Shown piece by piece: positions 1-6,595 of a stretch of 10,375 bases of DNA; positions within the stretch are counted from its first letter, which is position 1; each line of letters opens with the position of its first letter. The stretch lies in assembly GCA_003538525.1 (NCBI GenBank), contig DPRZ01000130.1, positions 1 through 10,375 of the forward strand, in the 5' to 3' direction. The translations under genes and the position numbers were made by a program. This DNA is from Neisseriales bacterium (lineage in GTDB: Bacteria; Pseudomonadota; Gammaproteobacteria; Burkholderiales; UBA11063). Under the pieces are notes generated by a model. It ran no database searches. It was given only the letters and a program-made list of their open reading frames with translations, and was not told the DNA's origin.

Positions 1-377
1 GGCTCATCGCGAACTAACTTTTCTGCGCACAGAACGGCATGACCCAAACCTAGCGCTTCTGGTTGACGGACATACACGCAATCCACATGACTTGGTTTAA
101 CGCTACGAACAATCTCTAATAGAGCCTGCTTATTTTTTGCCTCGAGTTCGGCTTCTAATTCATATGCTTTATCAAAGTGATCTTCGATCGATCGTTTATT
201 CCGACCAGTAATAAAAATCAGCTCTGTAATACCAGCAGCGATAGCTTCTTCAACGGCATACTGGATAAGTGGTTTATCAACAATAGGCAACATCTCCTTT
301 GGCGAGGCTTTGGTTGCAGGTAAAAATCTAGTTCCCATCCCTGCTACAGGAAATACCGCTTTAGTAATTTTTTGCAT
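1..377 (-). CDS. galU: UTP-glucose-1-phosphate uridylyltransferase, N-terminal part (cut by window edge)
   Basis: GalU makes UDP-glucose from UTP and glucose-1-phosphate in the cytoplasm, feeding surface polysaccharide synthesis and the UDP-galactose pool. The visible 125 codons start at ATG 377. They show the nucleotidyltransferase signature near the N-terminus ([17 protein letters not shown], then [16 protein letters not shown]), the segment [20 protein letters not shown], and [14 protein letters not shown] just before the window edge, all typical of bacterial GalU. An AGGAG ribosome binding site lies 8 bases before the ATG. The gene is third in a minus-strand row behind glf and a family 2 glycosyltransferase, with only 20 bases between it and the latter, so it is probably co-transcribed with them. 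The C-terminal half lies outside the window. RfbA-like or CugP-like paralogues are less likely given the exact GalU motifs. Confidence 0.96.
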   Translation of the reverse strand, partial: MQKITKAVFPVAGMGTRFLPATKASPKEMLPIVDKPLIQYAVEEAIAAGITELIFITGRNKRSIEDHFDKAYELEAELEAKNKQALLEIVRSVKPSHVDCVYVRQPEALGLGHAVLCAEKLVRDE

Positions 378-397
378 AATCTCAACTCCTATATTTG

Positions 398-1282
398 CTA
401 TTTGCTTGCTTCTATTTTAGGCTTAAATAACAATGCTTTTAAGTATGACCGAATCAGTCCCCAACTATATTTTAAACTAACTTGCTCTTGGTGCATTACT
501 TTGAGTTGGCGTAAAATAAATACACACCAAGCTACAACACCTTTATTATGATAAACTACCCACGCAGAATTCCTAGCTCCATAATAATACTTCCAAGAAT
601 TCATAGCATTTATTGCAGATAAACTAAATTTTTGATTTTCTGGACAATCATGCCTAACAACACTGTCAAGTACGAGATAGCTTGGAAATTGGCTAGAAAT
701 TCGCTGTGTATATTCAGTATCATCATACCAAATAAAAAAATCTGCAATTGGAAAACCAACTCTTTCAATCGCGGTTCGAGAAACTAAACATGAAACAAAC
801 GAGCATGATTGTAACTTTATTAACGACGATGAAATATTATTACCTTCAAGCCAATCATCGCTTACTACTGGTTGATTCAAATAACAAGAGTTACCATCGC
901 GCCAAATAATTTTTGAACATAAAAATCCAGAAATAACCTGCTGTTTATGCAACATATCATTTGCACGAATAAGAGCACCAAGGCTATCTACGTGCACATA
1001 AGCATCGTCATCTGAAACCCAAACATAATCAGCTCCAAGTTCATAAGCAGTTTTTATACCAACGTTAAAACCACCTGCACCGCCCAAATTCTGCCCAAGA
1101 TTAACTACCAATAAAGACGGTAGAATATCCTGCTGCTCCAACAGCCACGAACTTGTCAAATCAGTAGAACAGTTATTGACTACTATTACTCTATCTGGTT
1201 GATATTGAGATTTAAATAGAGCATTTAATGCAATTCTTAATTGATCTAAACGATTATATGTGACAATTACGGCGATCAGCAT
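398..1282 (-). CDS. family 2 glycosyltransferase, probable galactofuranosyltransferase
   Basis: This 294-residue GT-A fold transferase probably moves a sugar from a nucleotide donor to a surface glycan on the cytoplasmic face of the membrane. The N-terminus ([12 protein letters not shown]) is the nucleotide-binding strand of GT2 enzymes, and a DDD metal-binding motif sits at residues 91-93 ([10 protein letters not shown]). The segment [11 protein letters not shown] (65-75) and the WYDDTEY motif (185-191, likely catalytic base) followed by a conserved His (VVRHD, 208-212) are the pattern of rhamnosyl/galactofuranosyl transferases such as GlfT and RfbF. No membrane helix or signal peptide is obvious. 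It starts 18 bases after the stop of glf and is followed 20 bases later by galU. The glf neighbour makes UDP-galactofuranose the likely donor, but this is inferred from context; a rhamnosyltransferase is the main alternative. The ribosome binding site is weak (GAAAG), which suggests coupling to glf translation. Confidence 0.85.
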   Translation of the reverse strand: MLIAVIVTYNRLDQLRIALNALFKSQYQPDRVIVVNNCSTDLTSSWLLEQQDILPSLLVVNLGQNLGGAGGFNVGIKTAYELGADYVWVSDDDAYVHVDSLGALIRANDMLHKQQVISGFLCSKIIWRDGNSCYLNQPVVSDDWLEGNNISSSLIKLQSCSFVSCLVSRTAIERVGFPIADFFIWYDDTEYTQRISSQFPSYLVLDSVVRHDCPENQKFSLSAINAMNSWKYYYGARNSAWVVYHNKGVVAWCVFILRQLKVMHQEQVSLKYSWGLIRSYLKALLFKPKIEASK

Positions 1283-1300
1283 CTCAAACTTTCATAACAT

Positions 1301-2407
1301 TCAATATTGTAATTCTTTTTGAGCCGCATTTAATGCACTTTCAAACACTTGGTGCATATCATAATACTTATATTCAGCAAGACGTCCGCCAAAAATAACT
1401 GTATCACTTCTGTCTGCTAATTGCTTATATTGTTGATAAATACCTTGGTTGCGCTCATCGTTAATCGGATAATAAGGCTCCTCACCTTGTTTCCAATCAG
1501 ATGAATACTCCTTAGTTACCACGGTTTTTTCTTGAGTGCCAAATTCAAAATGTTTATGCTCAATTATGCGGGTATAAGGAACTTCACGCTCAGTGTAATT
1601 CACAACCGCATTACCTTGGTAATTATCAGTATCCATAACTTCATGTTCAAAACGCAAGCCTCGGTATTGTAATTCTCCATAACAATAATCAAAATACTTA
1701 TCTATTGGACCAGTATAAACTATCTTATCAGCCAATGCTTCAAGATCTAATTTATTTTCAAAAAAATCAGTGTTTAAACGCACTTCAATACCAGCTAATA
1801 ATTTCTCAATAATCACATTGTAACCGCCAACTGGAATTCCCTGATATTTATCATTAAAGTAGTTATTATCATAAGTAAAACGAACTGGTAAACGCTTAAT
1901 AATGAAAGCAGGGATCTCAGTTGCATCACGCCCCCACTGCTTTTCGGTATAACCTTTAATTAATTTATAATAAATATCTTTACCAACTAGTTTCAAAGCT
2001 TGCTCTTCTAGATTCTTGGGGTCGGCAATATTTAAATCTTTAATTTGCAACTCAATCTTAGCTCTTGCATCGGATGGAGTAGTTATTCCCCACATTTTGC
2101 TAAATGTATTCATGTTAAATGGCAAATTATATAACTCATTTTTATAAATTGCTATTGGTGAATTAGTATAACGGTTAAACTCCACGAATTGATTCACAAA
2201 ATCCCATACATCCTTATTACTAGTATGAAAAATATGCGCTCCATATTTATGAACATTAATCCCTGCTATGTTTTCACAATAAAGATTACCTCCAACATGT
2301 TTCCTCTTATCAATAATTAAACACGTCTTCCCTGCCTGTTTAGCTAAATATGCAAAAGTTGCTCCAAATGGACCTGAGCCTACTATCAGATAATCATAAA
2401 CTCTCAA
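1301..2407 (-). CDS. glf: UDP-galactopyranose mutase (TTG start)
   Basis: Glf is an FAD enzyme that interconverts UDP-galactopyranose and UDP-galactofuranose in the cytoplasm. The N-terminus shows the Rossmann FAD motif (YDYLIVGSGPFG, GxGxxG at residues 10-15). It is followed by GGNLYCE, HKYGAHIFHTSNKDVW, LPFNMNTFSKMWG, KGYTEKQWGR, PVRFTYDNNYF, YQGIPVGGY and the C-terminal GGRLAEYKYYDMHQV, all hallmark Glf segments. No in-frame ATG lies near the N-terminus. A TTG at 2407, preceded by a purine-rich GAGAAGAG at 5 bases, gives 368 residues, almost the E. coli length (367, from memory). The longer reading from another TTG at 2455 adds 16 residues without a ribosome binding site and was rejected. 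A TTGTCA/TATAAT promoter lies about 80 bases upstream. It is the first gene of a glf, glycosyltransferase, galU row. Confidence 0.95.
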   Translation of the reverse strand: MRVYDYLIVGSGPFGATFAYLAKQAGKTCLIIDKRKHVGGNLYCENIAGINVHKYGAHIFHTSNKDVWDFVNQFVEFNRYTNSPIAIYKNELYNLPFNMNTFSKMWGITTPSDARAKIELQIKDLNIADPKNLEEQALKLVGKDIYYKLIKGYTEKQWGRDATEIPAFIIKRLPVRFTYDNNYFNDKYQGIPVGGYNVIIEKLLAGIEVRLNTDFFENKLDLEALADKIVYTGPIDKYFDYCYGELQYRGLRFEHEVMDTDNYQGNAVVNYTEREVPYTRIIEHKHFEFGTQEKTVVTKEYSSDWKQGEEPYYPINDERNQGIYQQYKQLADRSDTVIFGGRLAEYKYYDMHQVFESALNAAQKELQY

Positions 2408-2486
2408 AATATCTCTTCTCTTAAAACAGCTAAACAACACCAAAGTTAATTGCAATACAAATTACATCATAGCCTAAAATTCTCAA

Positions 2487-2514
2487 ATTATATTTTAACA
2501 TACAACATTGACAA
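2487..2514 (-). promoter_or_regulatory. sigma-70 promoter of the glf operon
   Basis: On the minus strand TTGTCA (2514-2509) and a perfect TATAAT (2492-2487) are separated by 16 bases. The predicted transcript start near 2480 leaves a leader of about 73 bases before the TTG start of glf. The spacer ends in TATGTTAAAA, which runs into the -10 box and completes one copy of the 11-base word TATGTTAAAAT also found before three other genes here. Confidence 0.7.
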
Positions 2515-2597
2515 CTATTAATAAATACATGGACTAATCTTAGAGTTTATTGCACCGCATGATGTTAAAACATAAAACTACATGATACAATTCGGTT

Positions 2598-2746
2598 AGA
2601 AACTTTAGCTATTCATAGCTAAGCGCTACTAAACAAGTTGAATTTTTGACAAGCGTACAGCATGGTACGAATGAGGGAGAATGTCAAAGACTCCTTTTTA
2701 AGCAGCGCAACCTAAAAGACCCTAGATTTAACCTAGGGTCTTTTTA
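2598..2746 (+). ncRNA. candidate structured small RNA (tentative)
   Basis: A plus-strand transcript of about 150 bases is plausible. An extended -10 box TGATACAAT at 2583-2591 (TG, one base, TACAAT) would start RNA near 2598, although no good -35 box precedes it. The RNA would fold into a perfect 8-bp stem (2605-2612 with 2615-2622), a nested stem at 2645-2688 (outer 7 bp, inner 5 bp with a 6-base loop), and end at a 12-bp hairpin followed by TTTTT. A second pairing, GGAG with CTCC (2676-2694) followed by TTTTT, would compete with the outer stem. No plus-strand gene lies downstream, so a leader or attenuator is unlikely. It matches no RNA family I recognise (not tRNA, tmRNA or clearly 6S). 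The same bases could be untranscribed, or serve as upstream control of glf. Confidence 0.3.
2714..2746. terminator. rho-independent terminator, probably two-way
   Basis: AAAAGACCCTAG (2714-2725) pairs perfectly over 12 bp with CTAGGGTCTTTT (2733-2744) across a 7-base loop. The plus strand ends in TTTTT (2741-2745); the minus strand reads TTTT. In the minus direction it lies 18 bases beyond the stop of the OmpA-like gene and would end that transcript before glf. The better T-run is on the plus strand, where no protein gene precedes it. Confidence 0.85.
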
Positions 2747-2762
2747 TTTACCAAATAATTTC

Positions 2763-3350
2763 TTAAATAGCTTCAGGAATCACCGTTTGCTCAAACGTAT
2801 CAATCGTCACAACTGGGATTTTTTCAACAGTGTATCCCTTAGGTTTTTGCGTGGTATAAAAAACATCAACGCGTTGATTGCGAGGTTGGTGACCATCTGA
2901 ATCTTTCTTAAACTTCTGCTCGCGATCGCCTAATGCCACAACTTCAATCTGCTGATCCTGCACGCCCATATCCATCAAAGCAAAACGTACATTTTGCGCA
3001 CGTTGCATTGATAAAGTCATATTTTGTGCTGCATTTTTATAATCGTCAGCATTACCAGAAATTTTAATTTTAGCACCGCTAAATTTATTTAAATAGGTAG
3101 CATTCCACTGTAAAATTGGCATAAATTGAGTACTCATTTTACTCTCACCCAAATTAAACAACACTGCATTTGGCATAGCTTGAACTAAATCTGTGCGATC
3201 GACCAAAACAGGCATTCCTGAGACTTTAGGCAATTTACTTGCACTTGGTGCAGACGCACTAACTGGTGCTGACGCTGTTGAAGCGGCAAACGAACTTGTC
3301 GCCAAACCTAACGAAGCCAATAATGCTAACATAATTTTACTTTTGATCAT
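2763..3350 (-). CDS. secreted OmpA-domain peptidoglycan-binding protein
   Basis: A 195-residue exported protein. The chosen ATG (3350) has AGGA 6 bases upstream and begins a clear signal peptide: MIKSK, a hydrophobic core LALLASLGLA, and SSFAA with cleavage probably around residue 22-23. There is no lipobox cysteine, so it is predicted to be soluble in the periplasm rather than a Pal-type lipoprotein. A Ser/Ala/Pro-rich linker (24-38) precedes a single OmpA C-terminal domain (about 60-165). D102 (GNAD) and R117 (LSMQRAQ) are 15 residues apart, as are OmpA D271 and R286, which bind diaminopimelate of peptidoglycan; RNQRVDVFY closes the domain. No beta-barrel region is present. A start 13 codons further upstream is possible but would put charged residues before the signal peptide and lacks a ribosome binding site. 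Its own promoter lies just upstream and a strong terminator follows. The precise role is unknown; wall anchoring is inferred. Confidence 0.85.
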   Translation of the reverse strand: MIKSKIMLALLASLGLATSSFAASTASAPVSASAPSASKLPKVSGMPVLVDRTDLVQAMPNAVLFNLGESKMSTQFMPILQWNATYLNKFSGAKIKISGNADDYKNAAQNMTLSMQRAQNVRFALMDMGVQDQQIEVVALGDREQKFKKDSDGHQPRNQRVDVFYTTQKPKGYTVEKIPVVTIDTFEQTVIPEAI

Positions 3351-3379
3351 ATTAATTCCTTTTCTAAAAACAGTCCTTG

Positions 3380-3388
3380 ATTTTAACA
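3380..3388 (-). promoter_or_regulatory. extended -10 promoter of the OmpA-like gene
   Basis: On the minus strand TG-T-TAAAAT (3388-3380) forms an extended -10 box, with predicted transcription start near 3373 and a leader of about 23 bases carrying the AGGA site. The -35 region is poor (TTACGA at a 19-base spacing at best), as is usual for extended -10 promoters. It is part of a TATGTTAAAAT word. Any terminator of thrS between 3420 and 3468 is weak: a 5-bp stem with one wobble pair (GTTAG/CTAAT), followed by a T-rich stretch. Confidence 0.5.
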
Positions 3389-3468
3389 TATTTTACTGAA
3401 TTTTTCGTAATTAATCCACGATAAAAAAGAGTAAAATTAGCCATCTATCCTAACCAATGTAGTTTAAA

Positions 3469-5361
3469 TTAAACGTCTGCACAATTGGACATAAATTCCG
3501 TAACGCTCATTGCACCCAGATCAGAGCCATCTTGTTTGCGCACAGTAATTTGTTCATTCGCCACTTCATTATCGCCAACTACCAATAAATATGGTATCTT
3601 TTGCATGGTTTGTTGACGGATTTTATAACCAACTTTTTCATTGGAGGTATCCACCTCGGCACGCACCCCAAGATCAATTAATTGCCGACAAACTTTCGCA
3701 GCGTACTCAGCTTGTTTTTCCGATATATTCAAAACGACTACCTGAATAGGTGCTAACCAAAATGGCAAATGTCCCGCATGGTGCTCAATTAAGACACCGA
3801 TAAAGCGCTCCAAAGAGCCCAACGCTGCGCGGTGCAACATTACTGGCACTTTTTTGCTGCCATCCTCAGCGATATAGCTAGCGCCCAACCGATTCGGCAA
3901 ATTAAAATCTAACTGTAAGGTTCCACATTGCCACTCGCGTCCCAAACAGTCTTTTAAAGCAAACTCAATTTTTGGACCATAGAAAGCACCTTCGCCTGGT
4001 TGTAAGGTAAAGGCTAAGCCCTTACACTCCAAGGCTTTAGCTAATGCATCCTCAGCGGCATCCCAAAGATGATCTTCACCAACGCGTTTTTCTGGCCGAG
4101 TTGACAATTTAACTTCAATTTTCGCAAAACCAAACTTCTGGTATACGCGATAAACTAAATCGATAAATTTAATCGATTCAGATTCCATTTGCTCTTCAGT
4201 ACAAAAGATATGTGCATCATCCTGTACAAAATTACGCACCCGCATAATTCCGTGCAACGAGCCTGATGGTTCATTCCGATGGCAAGAACCAAATTCAGCC
4301 AAACGTAATGGCAAATCACGATAGGATTTTAAACCTTGGTTATAAACCTGAATATGGCATGGACAATTCATTGGTTTTACAGCATAATCGCGATTTTCCG
4401 AATTAGTTGCAAACATCAACTCACCATACATTTCCCAATGCCCAGATTTTTCCCACAAGCTCCGATCAACAATTTGCGGAGTCTTAATTTCTTGATAACC
4501 ATCAGCCTCTAACTCACCACGCATATATTGTTCAATAACCAACCAAATTTTCCAACCTTTTGGATGCCAAAACACCATTCCAGGCGCTTCTTCTTGTAAA
4601 TGGAATAAATCTAATTGTTTGCCAAGTTTACGATGGTCGCGTTTTTCAGCCTCTTCCAAAAGATGTAAATATTCTTTGAGTTCATCTTTATTGCGCCAAG
4701 CAGTACCATAAATCCGTTGTAGCATTTCATTTTTAGAATCCCCACGCCAGTAGGCACCAGCTAATTTCATTAACTTAAAGGCTTTAATTTTACCTGTGCT
4801 GGGTACGTGTGGTCCACGGCATAAATCAATAAAATCGCCTTGACGATACAAAGAAATAATTTCACCAGCTGGAATTGAACTAATTACCTCAACTTTATAT
4901 TCTTCACCAATTGATTCAAAAAATAAAATCGCATCTTCGCGTGACATTTCAACGCGCTCAAGCGGTAAATTTTTCTCAATTAGTTGCGCCATTTTCTTTT
5001 CAATTGACACTAGATCTTCAGGCGTAAACGCGCGCTCAAAGCTAAAATCATAAAAGAAACCATTTTCAATGACAGGACCAATCGTAACCTGCGCCATTGG
5101 AAATAATTGTTTAACCGCTTGAGCTAACAAATGTGCCGTCGAGTGACGAATTACTTCTAAACCTTCCGCATCTTTTTCCGTAATTAAACGTAAATTAGCA
5201 TCACTACTAATCGAGTGACTAACATCAACTAATTTATCATTAACTACGCCCGCTAAAGTTGCTTTAGCTAAGCTTGGACTGATGTTTTTAGCAACATCAA
5301 GAACAGTTACGGCGCTATCAAATTCGCGCACCGAACCATCTGGTAAAGTAATTTTTAACAT
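3469..5361 (-). CDS. thrS: threonyl-tRNA synthetase
   Basis: ThrS charges tRNA-Thr with threonine in the cytoplasm and edits mischarged serine. The 630 residues show the full four-domain plan. A TGS domain (about 1-61) is followed by the editing domain with H73 and H77 (HSTAHLL), C181 and H185 (DLCRGPH). The class II catalytic core has zinc ligands C333 (MNCPCH), H384 (DDAHIF) and H510 (MLHRA), motif 2 arginine R362 (CHRNEPSG) and motif 3 ([17 protein letters not shown]). The last 95 or so residues are the anticodon-binding domain. E. coli ThrS is 642 residues, so the length is normal. ATG 5361 has AAGGA 6 bases upstream. It is divergent from hslV. In many bacteria infC-rpmI-rplT follow thrS; here the next gene, 118 bases away, is a separately promoted OmpA-like gene. 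Confidence 0.98.
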   Translation of the reverse strand: MLKITLPDGSVREFDSAVTVLDVAKNISPSLAKATLAGVVNDKLVDVSHSISSDANLRLITEKDAEGLEVIRHSTAHLLAQAVKQLFPMAQVTIGPVIENGFFYDFSFERAFTPEDLVSIEKKMAQLIEKNLPLERVEMSREDAILFFESIGEEYKVEVISSIPAGEIISLYRQGDFIDLCRGPHVPSTGKIKAFKLMKLAGAYWRGDSKNEMLQRIYGTAWRNKDELKEYLHLLEEAEKRDHRKLGKQLDLFHLQEEAPGMVFWHPKGWKIWLVIEQYMRGELEADGYQEIKTPQIVDRSLWEKSGHWEMYGELMFATNSENRDYAVKPMNCPCHIQVYNQGLKSYRDLPLRLAEFGSCHRNEPSGSLHGIMRVRNFVQDDAHIFCTEEQMESESIKFIDLVYRVYQKFGFAKIEVKLSTRPEKRVGEDHLWDAAEDALAKALECKGLAFTLQPGEGAFYGPKIEFALKDCLGREWQCGTLQLDFNLPNRLGASYIAEDGSKKVPVMLHRAALGSLERFIGVLIEHHAGHLPFWLAPIQVVVLNISEKQAEYAAKVCRQLIDLGVRAEVDTSNEKVGYKIRQQTMQKIPYLLVVGDNEVANEQITVRKQDGSDLGAMSVTEFMSNCADV

Positions 5362-5388
5362 TTATTTTCCTTAATATATCAATAGACT

Positions 5389-5418
5389 CTTGAAATAAGC
5401 TCATCTAGACCGCATATT
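5389..5418 (+). promoter_or_regulatory. sigma-32-like heat-shock promoter of hslV
   Basis: CTTGAA (5389-5394, followed by A) and CCGCATATT (5410-5418) are separated by 15 bases, close to the sigma-32 pattern CTTGAA-N13-15-CCCCATnT with one substitution in the CCCC run. Transcription would start near 5424, giving a leader of about 55 bases. hslVU is a classic heat-shock operon in E. coli, so the match fits the gene behind it. Confidence 0.65.
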
Positions 5419-5424
5419 TTAACA
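5416..5424 (-). promoter_or_regulatory. extended -10 promoter of thrS
   Basis: On the minus strand TG-T-TAAAAT (5424-5416) gives a predicted start near 5409 and a leader of about 48 bases to the thrS ATG. No good -35 hexamer is seen. The -10 box shares bases with the -10 element of the divergent sigma-32-like hslV promoter. No tRNA-like operator of the E. coli thrS kind was recognised in the short leader. Confidence 0.5.
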
Positions 5425-5432
5425 TAATCTAG

Positions 5433-5455
5433 GCTATAATCATGAGCATTATAGC
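5433..5455 (+). repeat. perfect inverted repeat in the hslV leader
   Basis: GCTATAAT (5433-5440) and ATTATAGC (5448-5455) are perfect 8-bp arms around a 7-base loop. In RNA from the sigma-32-like promoter this would be a stem-loop about 10-32 bases from the 5' end and well clear of the AAGGA ribosome binding site (5469-5473). The left arm also contains a perfect TATAAT (5435-5440) that could be the -10 box of a second plus-strand promoter, though without a good -35 box. The E. coli hslVU leader is reported to contain an mRNA-stabilising stem-loop, which makes an RNA role plausible. Confidence 0.6.
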
Positions 5456-5479
5456 TGTTTTAATGCGAAAGGAATCAGC

Positions 5480-6022
5480 ATGGAACAATTTCACGGCACG
5501 ACAATCGTCGCGGTACGCAAGGGAAATCAAGTCGCTCTAGGTGGCGATGGTCAGGTAACGCTTGGACACGTAGTTATCAAATCAACTGCACGTAAAATTC
5601 GCCGCCTATATAAAGGTCAGGTAATTGTAGGCTTTGCTGGTGCGACAGCCGATGCATTTACCCTCTTTGACCGTTTTGAAGCTAAATTAGAAATGCACGC
5701 GGGGGCGCTAATGCGTTCGGCGGTGGAATTAGCCAAAGATTGGCGTACGGATCGGATGCTGCAAAAACTTGAGGCAATGTTAATTGTTGCGGATAAAGAA
5801 CATAGCCTAATTATCACGGGAACTGGTGATGTATTAGAACCAGAATATGACATTGCCGCAATTGGTTCAGGTGGTTCATATGCTTACTCAGCAGCCAAGG
5901 CCTTGGTTGATAATACTGAGCATTTAAGCGCACAACAAATTGTCAAGAAATCTCTCGAAATCGCAGGAGAAGTTTGCATCTATACAAATCAAAACCATCT
6001 CATTGAAACTATTGAGTGGTAA
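5480..6022 (+). CDS. hslV: HslV (ClpQ) peptidase subunit of the HslVU protease
   Basis: HslV is the proteasome-like threonine peptidase that forms a double hexameric chamber fed by the HslU ATPase and degrades misfolded and regulatory proteins after heat stress. The 180-residue product starts MEQFHG, a propeptide removed to expose the catalytic Thr of TTIVAVR. Family landmarks follow in order: [66 protein letters not shown] (active-site serine region) and AGEVCIYTN. It looks intact and active. ATG 5480 has AAGGA 6 bases upstream. hslU is not downstream: a gamma carbonic anhydrase-like gene starts 6 bases after the stop. A heat-shock-type promoter and a leader stem-loop precede it. The propeptide and C-terminus (NHLIETIEW) resemble betaproteobacterial HslV as I recall it. 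Confidence 0.97.
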   Translation: MEQFHGTTIVAVRKGNQVALGGDGQVTLGHVVIKSTARKIRRLYKGQVIVGFAGATADAFTLFDRFEAKLEMHAGALMRSAVELAKDWRTDRMLQKLEAMLIVADKEHSLIITGTGDVLEPEYDIAAIGSGGSYAYSAAKALVDNTEHLSAQQIVKKSLEIAGEVCIYTNQNHLIETIEW

Positions 6023-6028
6023 ACCTGA

Positions 6029-6595
6029 ATGGCAAATAATATCCGTGCATATTTAAACCATGTACCACAAATTGCAGCTTCGGCGTTTATTGATCCCAGC
6101 GCTGTCATTATTGGGCGCGTGAGTATTGCTGAAAATGTCTCCATTTGGTGTAATGCCGTAATTCGTGGAGATGTTGCCGCAATTAGCATTGGTGAAAATA
6201 GTAACGTACAAGATTTAACCATGCTCCATGTGACCCATGATAACCCAGGTAAAACTAACGAGACGGCATTAATCATCGGTAAAAATGTTACCATTGGGCA
6301 TAATTGCTGCTTACACGCTTGCCAACTCAAGGACAATATTTTAGTTGGGATGGGCACAACTATTTTGGACAATGCGATGATTGAAGATCATGTCATGATT
6401 GGCGCGGGAAGTTTAGTTCCACAGGGTAAAACCCTGCTCTCAGGATATTTATATTTTGGTAATCCCGTTAAACAAATTCGCCCATTAACTCCAGCAGAAA
6501 TTGCACATTTGGCATACTCGGCACAACACTATGTTAAAATCGCGCATAATCATAAAAACTCATTAATTTTAAACTATAAGAAGGACTCACTATGA
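6029..6595 (+). CDS. gamma-class carbonic anhydrase family protein (YrdA/PaaY-like)
   Basis: A 188-residue left-handed beta-helix protein built from hexapeptide repeats, expected to form a cytoplasmic trimer with metal sites between subunits. Residues matching the Methanosarcina Cam site are present: R46 and D48 (IRGD), Q61-D62 (NVQD), H67 (MLHVTH), and H91 and H96 (IGHNCCLHAC), with the same 5- and 6-residue spacings. The acidic proton-shuttle loop of Cam is not evident, as in YrdA-type proteins, so real carbonic anhydrase activity is uncertain. The C-terminus after about 150 is a helix carrying many His and Lys (HYVKIAHNHKNSL). The start at 6029 lies 6 bases after the hslV stop and has no clear ribosome binding site, suggesting translational coupling. 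The stop overlaps the ppiB start as ATGA. It occupies the place usually held by hslU. Confidence 0.9.
   Translation: MANNIRAYLNHVPQIAASAFIDPSAVIIGRVSIAENVSIWCNAVIRGDVAAISIGENSNVQDLTMLHVTHDNPGKTNETALIIGKNVTIGHNCCLHACQLKDNILVGMGTTILDNAMIEDHVMIGAGSLVPQGKTLLSGYLYFGNPVKQIRPLTPAEIAHLAYSAQHYVKIAHNHKNSLILNYKKDSL
6530..6540 (+). promoter_or_regulatory. possible internal extended -10 promoter ahead of ppiB
   Basis: TATGTTAAAAT inside the carbonic anhydrase-like gene contains TG-T-TAAAAT (6532-6540). RNA would start near 6547, about 45 bases before the ppiB ATG. The -35 region is poor. The identical word precedes glf, the OmpA-like gene and thrS, which is the main reason to list it; here it also encodes part of HYVKI, so it could be a chance coding match. 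Confidence 0.3.

Larger units (their letters stand above)
2408..2762. other. 355-base gap between glf and the OmpA-like gene
   Basis: No convincing protein gene was found here. The gap holds the glf promoter (minus strand, 2487-2514), a strong two-way hairpin terminator (2714-2746) and, between them, several perfect inverted repeats. These are ATGTT/AACAT at 2562-2573, TTAGCTAT/ATAGCTAA at 2605-2622, CGTAC/GTACG at 2654-2669, and TTTGACA/TGTCAAA at 2645-2688 enclosing the previous one. The density of short perfect stems ahead of a terminator is why a plus-strand small RNA is proposed separately. Confidence 0.6.

Noticed and set aside
2408..2455. A 16-codon N-terminal extension of glf
   Set aside because: Starts at TTG without a ribosome binding site, adds residues unlike Glf, and would consume most of the leader.
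2646..2674. TTGACA at 2646-2651 as a plus-strand -35 box
   Set aside because: No acceptable -10 hexamer lies 16-18 bases downstream; the bases are better explained as one arm of an inverted repeat.
2662..2715. A tiny open reading frame (17 codons) in the glf/OmpA-like gap, plus strand
   Set aside because: No ribosome binding site of normal strength and spacing, no recognisable sequence, and it lies in the structured region better read as RNA.
2646..2900. An 84-codon plus-strand frame crossing the terminator
   Set aside because: It reads through a strong terminator and antisense through the end of the OmpA-like gene.
3351..3389. A 13-codon extension of the OmpA-like protein
   Set aside because: It overlaps the extended -10 box and would place charged residues ahead of a standard signal peptide that already has AGGA upstream of its ATG.
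5617..5853. Antisense frames within hslV, the carbonic anhydrase-like gene and pyk (also at 5989-6372, 7861-8283 and 7998-8288)
   Set aside because: They lie wholly or almost wholly inside well-identified genes and have no family resemblance or ribosome binding site.
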